In this document: piece by piece, positions 10,100 to 16,353 of the stretch
Numbering within the stretch: position 1 is the stretch's first letter
Layout: every line of letters starts with the position of its first letter
Assembly: GCA_028817225.1 (NCBI GenBank)
Contig: JAPPQC010000041.1
Location: forward strand, 1-43,485
DNA: 43,485 nucleotides
Direction of reading: 5' to 3'
From: Gammaproteobacteria bacterium
GTDB taxonomy: Bacteria > Pseudomonadota > Gammaproteobacteria > Poriferisulfidales > Oxydemutatoraceae
The notes under the pieces: generated by a model
The model's database searches: none
What the model was told of the DNA's origin: nothing
The model's input: the letters and a program-made list of their open reading frames with translations, nothing else
Translations under genes and position numbers: made by a program

Positions 10100-10663
10100 A
10101 TGGAAACAACACAAAAACAATCGGGGGGCGTCCGGACAAGGCCCGGCGTTTCTATCCCCCTGAGCAATGAAATTGCAGCCGTCTTTCTCGGGCGCAGCCT
10201 GGCGCATCCGGATACACTGCCGAAAGCCCGGGCCGAGGCCGAGAAGCGCCTGGCTCAATTCGAAAATTTCAATGTGACTTATGCACAGAACACCGCCGAC
10301 GAACTGAATGTCGTCGTGCCCGACTTTCCGGATTGGGACCACAAGATAGATCAGATAACCGAGGAGCAACTGGCGGAAATCGCCGGTGGTGAACTCTTCG
10401 TTACGGTCGGAGTCGTGGGAGCCTTTTTTGCGAAAATCGGTATCATGCTGTCGGTTGGCTCAGGCATACTCGGCACTGGAGCAGCGGGGGCATCAATCGC
10501 CTCGGCAAGCGCCATCGCGGCGGGCGTGGCAGCCAGTGCCCTGGTCGTTGGCGCCGGTGTACTGGGGACGTCGGTTGTGGCCACCGGTCTCGGTGTCGGT
10601 ATCGCCGCCGCAGTGGGCGCTTTTGACGGCAACCAGGCTGTCAGTGTCGGCCACTCCAGTTAA
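10100..10663 (+). CDS. NHLP-type RiPP precursor A, long hydrophobic core
   Basis: The 187-residue protein has two parts. Residues 1-97 are a charged leader with QNTADELNVVVPDFP and TEEQLAEIAGG, the pattern of nitrile-hydratase-like (NHLP, proteusin) leaders that end in Gly-Gly. Residues 98-187 are an extremely hydrophobic, Gly/Ala/Val/Ser-rich core without cysteine, ending GAFDGNQAVSVGHSS. The ATG at 10100 has an AGGAGG site 8-10 nt upstream. Precursor B follows after 43 bp in one transcript. The maturation genes (YcaO and radical SAM) are 30 kb away, but share the upstream box. The likely product is a membrane-active modified peptide; this is inference. Confidence 0.85.
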   Translation: METTQKQSGGVRTRPGVSIPLSNEIAAVFLGRSLAHPDTLPKARAEAEKRLAQFENFNVTYAQNTADELNVVVPDFPDWDHKIDQITEEQLAEIAGGELFVTVGVVGAFFAKIGIMLSVGSGILGTGAAGASIASASAIAAGVAASALVVGAGVLGTSVVATGLGVGIAAAVGAFDGNQAVSVGHSS

Positions 10664-10706
10664 GACCGGCGCGCTTCAACAACCACTCTAAAGGAGGATA
10701 GAAACA

Positions 10707-11267
10707 ATGGAAACACAACAAGCAAGCCCCGCAGGGGCGGCCACATCATCGGCGGGCAGGAAGGCCAAGGCGCCGCCGATGATTAATGAAATCGCGGCGG
10801 TCGGCATCGGCAAATTCCTGACGGATGCGTCCACCAATGCGGAAAGCAAGGCCAAAATAGAGAATATCCTGGCCCAGTTCAACCGGGTCAGCATCGTCTA
10901 TCCGCAGAACACGGCGGATGTCGTCCATGTTCCCGTGCCGGACTATAACGGGCTTGAGGAGGCGTCTGCCCGGGCGCGGGAGCTGGCGGACCAGGATCTG
11001 GAAGCGGTCTCCGGCGGCGAACTCGGCATTGCACTGTTTTTCGGCACGATTGGCATCGGGGTTGCGACCAGCCTTGGCCTCACCGGCGTTCTGGCCGGCG
11101 GCGCCGCGGGTGTTGGTGCCGTCGCAATCGGTGCGACAATCTTCGCCAGTGCCGTCACTATCGGTGTTACCCTCATTGCCGGTGCGACCGCCGCTATCGG
11201 TGTCGGTCTCGCCTCCGGGCTGGGCGCCTTTGACGGCCAGGATGTCAATATCGGCCACGCCAGTTAA
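10707..11267 (+). CDS. NHLP-type RiPP precursor B, long hydrophobic core
   Basis: The 186-residue paralogue of precursor A has a leader (1-104) with PQNTADVVHVPVPDY and ADQDLEAVSGG. Its 82-residue core is rich in Gly, Ala, Val, Ile and Thr, has no Cys, and ends GAFDGQDVNIGHAS. The start has AAGGAGG upstream. Its 3' end and flank (GCCACGCCAGTTAAGACCGG) nearly repeat those of precursor A (GCCACTCCAGTTAAGACCGG), so the pair arose by tandem duplication. A terminator follows. It probably gives a second peptide of a multi-component system; that is inferred only. Confidence 0.85.
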   Translation: METQQASPAGAATSSAGRKAKAPPMINEIAAVGIGKFLTDASTNAESKAKIENILAQFNRVSIVYPQNTADVVHVPVPDYNGLEEASARARELADQDLEAVSGGELGIALFFGTIGIGVATSLGLTGVLAGGAAGVGAVAIGATIFASAVTIGVTLIAGATAAIGVGLASGLGAFDGQDVNIGHAS

Positions 11268-11297
11268 GACCGGCGCACTCCGACAGCCATCCTGACA

Positions 11298-11336
11298 AAA
11301 GGCCGCGCTCCCCCGCCGGGGACGCGGCCTTCGTTT
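11298..11336 (+). terminator. Terminator of the precursor A-B operon
   Basis: The stem AAGGCCGCG with CGCGGCCTT is followed by CGTTTT. It lies 30 bp past the precursor B stop. Closely similar stems follow precursor E and precursor D. Confidence 0.85.
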
Positions 11337-11348
11337 TGCCCAACCGCC

Positions 11349-11505
11349 GGCAACGGGCAGCGCCCGCCGCCCGCCGGCGTTCGGCGGCAAGCGTTCTCGC
11401 AATGCGCCCGGGTCGGCAACGGGCAGCGCCCGCCACCCGCCGGCGTTCGGCGGCAAGCGTTCTCGCAATGCGCCCGGGTCGGCAACGGGCAGCGCCCGCC
11501 GCCGC
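11349..11505. repeat. 66-bp tandem repeat, 2.4 copies
   Basis: Units start at 11349, 11415 and 11481 with GGCAACGGGCAGCGCCCGCC and differ by a single base in the full copies. The array lies between the precursor operon terminator and the fxsA stop. No coding role is evident. Confidence 0.95.
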
Positions 11506-12033
11506 TCAATCGCGCCTGCGGTATTTGCCCTCAATGATGTCGGGTTTGCTGCCGTCCGGTCTGCGCGGCAGCGGCGGTTCGGGCGGCGGCGGCGGCGCGC
11601 TGTCCGCGTCGTCCGGCGCGCCCGCGCCGCGCGCCCAGCGGGCGCGCCTTCGCATCTGCACATGCCACTGCCAGCGCGTCAGCCGCGGCAGCAGGTGGCG
11701 AATCAGCCAGCGCCGCGCCGCCGGCAGCAGAAACAGCGCGCCGACAAAATCGCTGAAAAACCCCGGCGAAATCAGCAGCAGGCCGCCAATCACCACAAAA
11801 CCGCTCTGCAGCAAATCCGGCTGCGGCTGCGGAATGCCCGACATCCCGGCGCGCAGTTGCTGAAAAGCCGCCCGCCCCAGCCGCCGCAGCGCGGCCACGC
11901 CACAGGCCCCGGTCGCGACAATCAGCAGCACCGTCCCCACCGCGCCAACCGCGTCGGTAACGATGGCGAACAGTTGAATCTCCACCACCGCCATCCCCAA
12001 CACAATCAGCCCGAACCCCGCAAGCACTTTCAT
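11506..12033 (-). CDS. fxsA: FxsA family membrane protein
   Basis: The 175-residue inner-membrane protein has several hydrophobic helices in its first ~100 residues and the family segment GGLLLISPGFFSDFVGALFLLP in outline. A basic, Pro-rich cytoplasmic tail follows. FxsA overproduction blocks F exclusion of phage T7 in E. coli; its normal role is unknown. The ATG at 12033 begins MKVLAGFGLI, and the in-frame extension upstream lies in cutA-derived DNA. In related bacteria fxsA is adjacent to groES; here two RiPP precursors intervene. A GATTAT hexamer ends 6 nt before the ATG. Confidence 0.9.
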   Translation of the reverse strand: MKVLAGFGLIVLGMAVVEIQLFAIVTDAVGAVGTVLLIVATGACGVAALRRLGRAAFQQLRAGMSGIPQPQPDLLQSGFVVIGGLLLISPGFFSDFVGALFLLPAARRWLIRHLLPRLTRWQWHVQMRRRARWARGAGAPDDADSAPPPPPEPPLPRRPDGSKPDIIEGKYRRRD

Positions 12034-12038
12034 CACGC

Positions 12039-12089
12039 TATAATCAGCAAATGAAGCCAAAAAAGCAAGGCGAGCACGCACAGGCGCCG
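12039..12089 (+). repeat. Duplicated cutA promoter and 5' end, copy 1
   Basis: These 51 bp match 13229-13279 with one mismatch. They contain TATAAT, the cutA ATG and its first 13 codons. The two copies flank three small accessory genes, so the insertion duplicated the host gene start. Confidence 0.95.
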
Positions 12090-12134
12090 CCGCAGCATAA
12101 AATAGCGCCGTTGGAGGAGGTTGCAAAACAATGA
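12051..12134 (+). pseudogene. Truncated cutA reading frame (27 codons)
   Basis: Starting at the duplicated cutA ATG the frame reads MKPKKQGEHAQAP as in CutA, then departs and stops after 27 codons. Its TGA overlaps the ATG of the next gene (ATGA). It probably serves as a short leader peptide that couples translation to the HicB-like gene, or it is a scar. Confidence 0.75.
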
Positions 12135-12301
12135 ACGAAGCACTGACCGCCGTGTTTGAAAAAAGCGAATACGGCTACATCGGCTACATTGAAGAGTTGC
12201 CGGGCGCCAACACGCAGGGCAAAACGCTCGCCGAGACGAAACAAAACCTGATTGAAGCAGTCGCGCTCGTGTTGCAGGCCAACCGCGAACTCGCGGAGTG
12301 A
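12131..12301 (+). CDS. HicB-like small protein
   Basis: The 56-residue protein has the partial RNase-H-like HicB fold: YIGYIEELPGANTQGKTLAE, then a helix (LIEAVALVLQANREL). HicB family proteins are usually antitoxins of HicA mRNA interferases, but no HicA gene is visible here and there is no DNA-binding domain. GGAGGAGG lies about 10 nt upstream. It is the first of three small genes inserted between fxsA and cutA. It may instead be a stand-alone HicB-like protein. Confidence 0.75.
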   Translation: MNEALTAVFEKSEYGYIGYIEELPGANTQGKTLAETKQNLIEAVALVLQANRELAE

Positions 12302-12311
12302 GGGCTTGGTC

Positions 12312-12578
12312 ATGCCTGCTATTTCCATGTTCCACGGCATTATCATCCGCATGCCCGAAAACCCGCGCACGGATGCGCCGCCGTATTTCACCGCCTCATA
12401 TACGGATTTCGAGGCGCAGGTTGATATTGAGCGCGCTGAAGTCGTGACCGGCAACCTGCCTGAAAAGCAAACGCATCTGGTCGAAGCCTGGGGCGAGATT
12501 TACCGCGATGAATTGATGGCGAACTGGAGACTGATGAAGGAACATGAAGAACCGTTCCGCATTAATCCGCTGAAATGA
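12312..12578 (+). CDS. DUF4160 domain protein, divergent copy
   Basis: The 88-residue protein begins MPAISMFHGIIIRM and ends NWRLMKEHEEPFRINPLK, the DUF4160 pattern. The usual HPPPHFHA-type segment is replaced by TDAPPYFTA, so the copy is degenerate or diverged. The start ATG follows GAGTGAGGGCTTGGTC, nearly the same bases that precede the second DUF4160 region at 12935, which indicates duplication. Its stop overlaps the next gene as ATGA. DUF4160 and DUF2442 genes often pair in toxin-antitoxin-like loci; the function is unknown. Confidence 0.75.
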   Translation: MPAISMFHGIIIRMPENPRTDAPPYFTASYTDFEAQVDIERAEVVTGNLPEKQTHLVEAWGEIYRDELMANWRLMKEHEEPFRINPLK

Positions 12579-13198
12579 AAGCGTCCGATTATTTTTTGCC
12601 TCACCCCAAGGCGGTGGCGGTGGAATGCCGGCCCGACTACCAACTGGCGGTTGAGTTTGACAATGGCGAGCACGGCGTGTTTGACATGAAGCCGTTTCTT
12701 GACAAGGGCGTTTTCAAGGCTTTGCGGGATGAAAATCTGTTTCGCAGCGTGCGCGTTGCGTATGGCACGGTCGCCTGGTATGGCAGGCAATGCAATCTGG
12801 ATTTGCACCCGGCGCTGATTTATCATGAAAGCGTCAAATCATCCGCGGGCGCGGGCCGCGATGCGCGATGCGCGCGCGGCCAAATCCTGCGGGCAAATAT
12901 GCAATCCAGTTCACCAGACAGTGAGGGCTTGTCCATGCCGACGATTTCCATTTTCTACGGTATTGCGATTCGGATGTTTTTCGGTTCAAGCGAGCACCCG
13001 CCGCCGCATTTTCACGCGCAATATGCCGAACACAAGGCGTGCATTGAAATTAAAACCGGCAAGGTGATAAGCGGCGGTTTGCCGAGGCGGCAGTTGAAGC
13101 TGGTGCAGGCGTGGACGGAACTGCACCGAGAAGATTTGTTGGTAAATTGGGAACTGGCAATGAACGGAGAGACACCGCTTCCAATAGCGCCCCTGTGA
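12575..13198 (+). CDS. DUF2442-DUF4160 fused reading frame
   Basis: The 207-residue frame joins two domains. Residues 1-86 match DUF2442 (VEFDNGEHGVFDMKPFLDKGVF, ending IYHES, in outline). A linker of about 33 residues without family features follows. From Met 121 (12935) a full DUF4160 begins (MPTISIFYGIAIRMFF, HPPPHFHAQY, LHREDLLVNWELA). The usual stop after DUF2442 is missing. The second part has its own ATG with GAGGG upstream, so it may also be translated separately. Overlap with the preceding gene is ATGA. It belongs to the insertion flanked by the cutA repeats. Confidence 0.7.
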   Translation: MKASDYFLPHPKAVAVECRPDYQLAVEFDNGEHGVFDMKPFLDKGVFKALRDENLFRSVRVAYGTVAWYGRQCNLDLHPALIYHESVKSSAGAGRDARCARGQILRANMQSSSPDSEGLSMPTISIFYGIAIRMFFGSSEHPPPHFHAQYAEHKACIEIKTGKVISGGLPRRQLKLVQAWTELHREDLLVNWELAMNGETPLPIAPL

Positions 13199-13228
13199 TG
13201 ACAGGCGGCGAAAAAATGACCGGCGATT

Positions 13229-13279
13229 TATAATCAGCAAATGAAGCCAAAAAAGCAAGGCGAGCACGCGCAGGCGCCG
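13229..13279 (+). repeat. cutA promoter and 5' end, copy 2 (functional)
   Basis: Partner of 12039-12089 (50 of 51 identical). This copy leads into the intact cutA. The TATAAT at 13229-13234 ends 6 nt before the ATG, so transcription would start at or next to the start codon. Confidence 0.95.
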
Positions 13280-13597
13280 TCCTGTGATGTGGTGCTGGTG
13301 CAGACGACCGTTGGCGAGCGTGCCGAGGCGCGGGCCATCAGTGAGGTGCTGGTTGGCGAGAAACTGTGCGCCTGCGCGCAGGTCAGCGGCCCGGTGTCGT
13401 CGCTTTACCGCTGGAAAGGCCGTGTCAACGATGAAAGCGAATACCTGTTGACGGCCAAAACCACGCGCCTGCGCTACGCTGCGCTGCACGACCGCCTGCT
13501 GCAAATCCACCCGTACGAACTGCCGGAGATTATCGCGACGGCGGCGGTGGAAGTGAACGCGGCCTACGCCGACTGGGTAAGACAACAATGTGCTTGA
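13241..13597 (+). CDS. cutA: CutA1 divalent-ion tolerance protein
   Basis: The 118-residue protein is a trimeric CutA1 with LCACAQVSGPVSSLYRWKG, YLLTAKTT and HPYELPEIIA. It is linked to copper tolerance in E. coli, but its molecular role is unclear. The first ~13 residues (MKPKKQGEHAQAP) are an extension before the conserved VVLVQTT strand. There is no Shine-Dalgarno sequence; the -10 hexamer lies next to the ATG. It overlaps dsbD by 10 bp, so the two are translationally linked. Confidence 0.93.
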   Translation: MKPKKQGEHAQAPSCDVVLVQTTVGERAEARAISEVLVGEKLCACAQVSGPVSSLYRWKGRVNDESEYLLTAKTTRLRYAALHDRLLQIHPYELPEIIATAAVEVNAAYADWVRQQCA

Positions 13598-15465
13598 AAC
13601 AAACACTTGCCGGGAACGGCATTGCGGCGGCAGCGTGGCGGCCCGGCCAGCGTTTTCGCGCCGCGCTGTTGCTGGCGTGTTTCTGGCCGGCGGCGGTTTT
13701 CGCGCAACTGCCGTTGTGGCAGCCGGACGACGACGAGGAGTTTCTGCCGCCCGACCAGGCCTTTGTGCTGACGATGGCGCGCGGCGACGGCGACCACTTC
13801 ATCGCCCAGTGGCGCATCGCCGACGGCTATTACATGTACCGCGACAAGACCGCGCTGGCGGTGGACGGCGCGCCCGTCGCGCTTGACAGGCCGCGCGGCG
13901 AGATGATCAACGACCCCAATTTCGGCGACACCGAGATTTACCGCCACCAGGCCGCCGTGCATTTCAGGACGCAGGCCGAAACCGGTGAACTGACTTACCA
14001 GGGCTGCGCCGACGCCGGCCTGTGCTACCCGCCCATCACCCGCCAGGTGCGCTTTGACGCCATCGCCGCCGCCGCTGCCGCGCCGCCCAACGCCGGTGCA
14101 CCGCCCAACGCCGCCACACCGCCCGCAACCGCCGCCGCCGCCGCCACCCCGCGCCAATCCGAGCAGGACCAACTCGCCGACTACCTCGCCGATGCGCGCC
14201 TCGGCATCGCCGTGCTGGTGTTCTTCGGCCTCGGCCTGCTGCTTGCGTTGACGCCGTGCGTGCTGCCGATGGTGCCGATTCTGTTTTCCGTCATCACAAC
14301 GCCCGGCGGCGGCACCGTTTCAACGCGCAAGGCGTTCGCGTTGTCGTCGGTGTATGTGTTGGCGATGGCGCTCACTTACAGCGGCGCCGGCGTCGCCGTG
14401 GCGCTTTCCGGGCACAACTTTCAACTGTGGTTCCAGCGCCCCGCCGTCATCGTCTCGTTCGCGGCGGTTTTCGTGCTGCTGGCGCTGGCGATGTTCGGCG
14501 TCTGGAAACTGCAACTGCCGTCGGCGCTGCAAACCCGGCTGTCCGGCGTCGGCGAGAAGCGGCGCGGGCGGCTGGCGGGCGCGGCGGTGATGGGCGTGCT
14601 GGCGGCGCTGGTCGCCAGCCCGTGCGTAACGCCGCCGCTGATTGGCGCGCTGCTGTTCGTCGCCCGCACCGGCGACGCCGCCACCGGCGGCCTCGCGCTG
14701 TTCAGCCTCGCGCTCGGCATGGGCGCGCCGCTGCTGGCCATCGGCACATCGCTCGGAAAACTGGTGCCGAAGCCGGGGCCGTTCCTGAATGTGGTGCAGA
14801 TGCTGTTCGGTTTCATTCTGCTTGGCTTTGCAATCTGGCTGCTCGACCGCGTCGTGCTCGGGCATGTCACGATGCTGCTGGCGGGCGCGCTGATTGGCGC
14901 GCTGTGCATCGTGCTGTTCCGCATCGTGCGCGGCGCCGGCGTGTGGCCGCTGGCGGCGCGCGCGCTGAACTCGCTGGTGCTGGCCTACGCGGTGCTGCTT
15001 GCGGCCAACGCCTCGGTCGGCGGCGAGAACTGGCTGCGGCCCTGGCATTTCGAGGCGCGCCAGGCCGCGCACGCCAGCGCGCTGCCGTTTGAGCGCCACC
15101 GCTCGCTCGGCGACATTCAGCACGGCATCCGCGCCGCCGCCGACCGCCAACAGTGGACGATGCTGGTGTTTTACGCCGACTGGTGCGTGTCGTGCAAGGA
15201 ACTGGAGGCGTTCACCTTCAGCGACGCCGAAGTGCAGCGCCTGCTGGCCGACGCCGCGCTGCTTGAAGCCGATGTAACCGAATCCGACGGCAACAGCCGC
15301 GAGTTGCTGGGCCGGTTTTCGCTCTACGGGCCGCCGGCGATTCTGTTCTTTGATTCCGCCGCGCGCGAGGTGGAGTGGGCGCGCATCGTCGGCTTTGTCG
15401 GCGCCGACGATTTCGCCGAGCACCTCGGCAAGGTGTTCGGTTACGGCAGCGCCTCAACGCGCTGA
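13588..15465 (+). CDS. dsbD: Thiol:disulfide interchange protein DsbD
   Basis: DsbD carries electrons from cytoplasmic thioredoxin to periplasmic DsbC, DsbE and related proteins. The 625-residue protein has all parts: a signal segment (about 24-39), a periplasmic alpha domain with C140 and C146 (CADAGLCYPP), an Ala/Pro-rich linker, eight or so membrane helices with C224 (TPCVLPM) and C346 (SPCVTPP), and a thioredoxin-like gamma domain with WCVSCK (C533, C536). The start overlaps cutA. The last residues GYGSASTR are coded in the first unit of a 70-bp repeat related to the tlpA 3' end. Confidence 0.95.
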   Translation: MCLKQTLAGNGIAAAAWRPGQRFRAALLLACFWPAAVFAQLPLWQPDDDEEFLPPDQAFVLTMARGDGDHFIAQWRIADGYYMYRDKTALAVDGAPVALDRPRGEMINDPNFGDTEIYRHQAAVHFRTQAETGELTYQGCADAGLCYPPITRQVRFDAIAAAAAAPPNAGAPPNAATPPATAAAAATPRQSEQDQLADYLADARLGIAVLVFFGLGLLLALTPCVLPMVPILFSVITTPGGGTVSTRKAFALSSVYVLAMALTYSGAGVAVALSGHNFQLWFQRPAVIVSFAAVFVLLALAMFGVWKLQLPSALQTRLSGVGEKRRGRLAGAAVMGVLAALVASPCVTPPLIGALLFVARTGDAATGGLALFSLALGMGAPLLAIGTSLGKLVPKPGPFLNVVQMLFGFILLGFAIWLLDRVVLGHVTMLLAGALIGALCIVLFRIVRGAGVWPLAARALNSLVLAYAVLLAANASVGGENWLRPWHFEARQAAHASALPFERHRSLGDIQHGIRAAADRQQWTMLVFYADWCVSCKELEAFTFSDAEVQRLLADAALLEADVTESDGNSRELLGRFSLYGPPAILFFDSAAREVEWARIVGFVGADDFAEHLGKVFGYGSASTR

Positions 15466-15618
15466 ATCCATCCGGCCCGGCATCGGAGCCGCAGGGCAGC
15501 CCCTTTCAAGTTACGGCAGCGCTTCAACGCGCCAAGTCAATTCAGCCGGGCATCGGAGCCGCAGGGCGGCCCCTTTCAAGTTACAGCAGCGCTTCAACGC
15601 GCTCAATCAATTCGGCCT
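15441..15618. repeat. 70-bp tandem repeat between convergent dsbD and tlpA
   Basis: Units start at 15441, 15511 and 15581 with TTACRGCAGCGCYTCAACGC. The third copy is the 3' end of tlpA (minus strand, codes VEALL and stop). The first copy contains the dsbD stop. The repeat therefore consists of tlpA end sequence duplicated into the spacer and the dsbD end. Confidence 0.95.
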
Positions 15619-16129
15619 TTGACAATTCGCCGGCCTTGGCAAAGCGGATAACGCCGCCGCGGTCCACCAGCACGCTGTAAGGCAGGCCGCCGGTGCGGTT
15701 GCCGAGCGCGCGGCCCAACTGGACGGCATCGTTGAAGCCGATCAGTTGCGGGTAGCGCACATCCGGCAGGTTGGCCAGAAACTTGCGGATGTTCTCCTCG
15801 TCGTCAATCGCGATGCCGACCACCTCAAAGCCGTCTTCGCGGTAGAACTCGCGCACCTCGCTGAACTCCGGAATCTCGCGCCGGCACGGCGGGCACCACG
15901 CCGCCCAGAAGTTGAACAGCACCACCTGCCCGTCCCAGGTGGACAGCGGCGTCATCCGGTTGTCGAGGTCGCGCAACTGGAAGTCCGGGCGCGCCATGCC
16001 GACCGGCGGCGCCGCCGAACCGGCGCCCGCGCCGGGCGCGCCGCCCAGGTGCTGCTGGAAATACCAGGCCGAAAAAGCGCCGATGGCGGCGGCCAGCACC
16101 GCCGTCATCAGCAGAAACTTGTTGCGCAT
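15581..16129 (-). CDS. TlpA/ResA-family thiol-disulfide oxidoreductase
   Basis: The 182-residue protein has an N-terminal membrane anchor (LLMTAVLAAAIGAFSAWYF) and a periplasmic thioredoxin-like domain with WCPPC at C79-C82, NFWAAWCPPCRREIPEF and the cis-Pro loop GGLPYSVLVD. It should reduce disulfides in the periplasm with electrons from DsbD, whose gene is convergent. The ATG at 16129 is preceded by TATGAT with a 6-nt gap, and an in-frame GTG lies just before. In related genomes a TlpA-like gene sits between dsbD and aroQ, as here. Confidence 0.9.
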   Translation of the reverse strand: MRNKFLLMTAVLAAAIGAFSAWYFQQHLGGAPGAGAGSAAPPVGMARPDFQLRDLDNRMTPLSTWDGQVVLFNFWAAWCPPCRREIPEFSEVREFYREDGFEVVGIAIDDEENIRKFLANLPDVRYPQLIGFNDAVQLGRALGNRTGGLPYSVLVDRGGVIRFAKAGELSKAELIERVEALL

Positions 16130-16135
16130 CACGCC

Positions 16136-16141
16136 ATCATA
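16136..16141 (-). promoter_or_regulatory. tlpA -10 element next to start codon
   Basis: TATGAT on the minus strand ends 6 nt before the tlpA ATG. This places the expected transcription start on the start codon. No -35 match is visible. Confidence 0.55.
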
Positions 16142-16353
16142 GCACCGGCGGTGTTTTCCGTGTTGCGCCGGACGATGTTGCGTTGCTGATGAAAACCGGG
16201 GAAACAGCGCCGCGCGCTGTTTTCGGCGCTGCGCCGAAGCGCGGCGGGGCGCTTTGCGGCGCTGTCATGGCCTGTTTTGTGCTATTCTTGATCGCCTTTG
16301 CTGACGGAGAATGTGTTGTGCCATTGACTGCTTGCCGCCCGCTTGCGGGCGTA

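Noticed and set aside
10100..11267. Holins or plain membrane proteins instead of RiPP precursors
   Set aside because: The charged first halves with NTA and a Gly-Gly end recur in all five genes, and the shared box links them to a YcaO enzyme.
12039..13279. Ordinary transposon target-site duplication at cutA
   Set aside because: 51 bp is far longer than usual target duplications, and no transposase is present between the copies.
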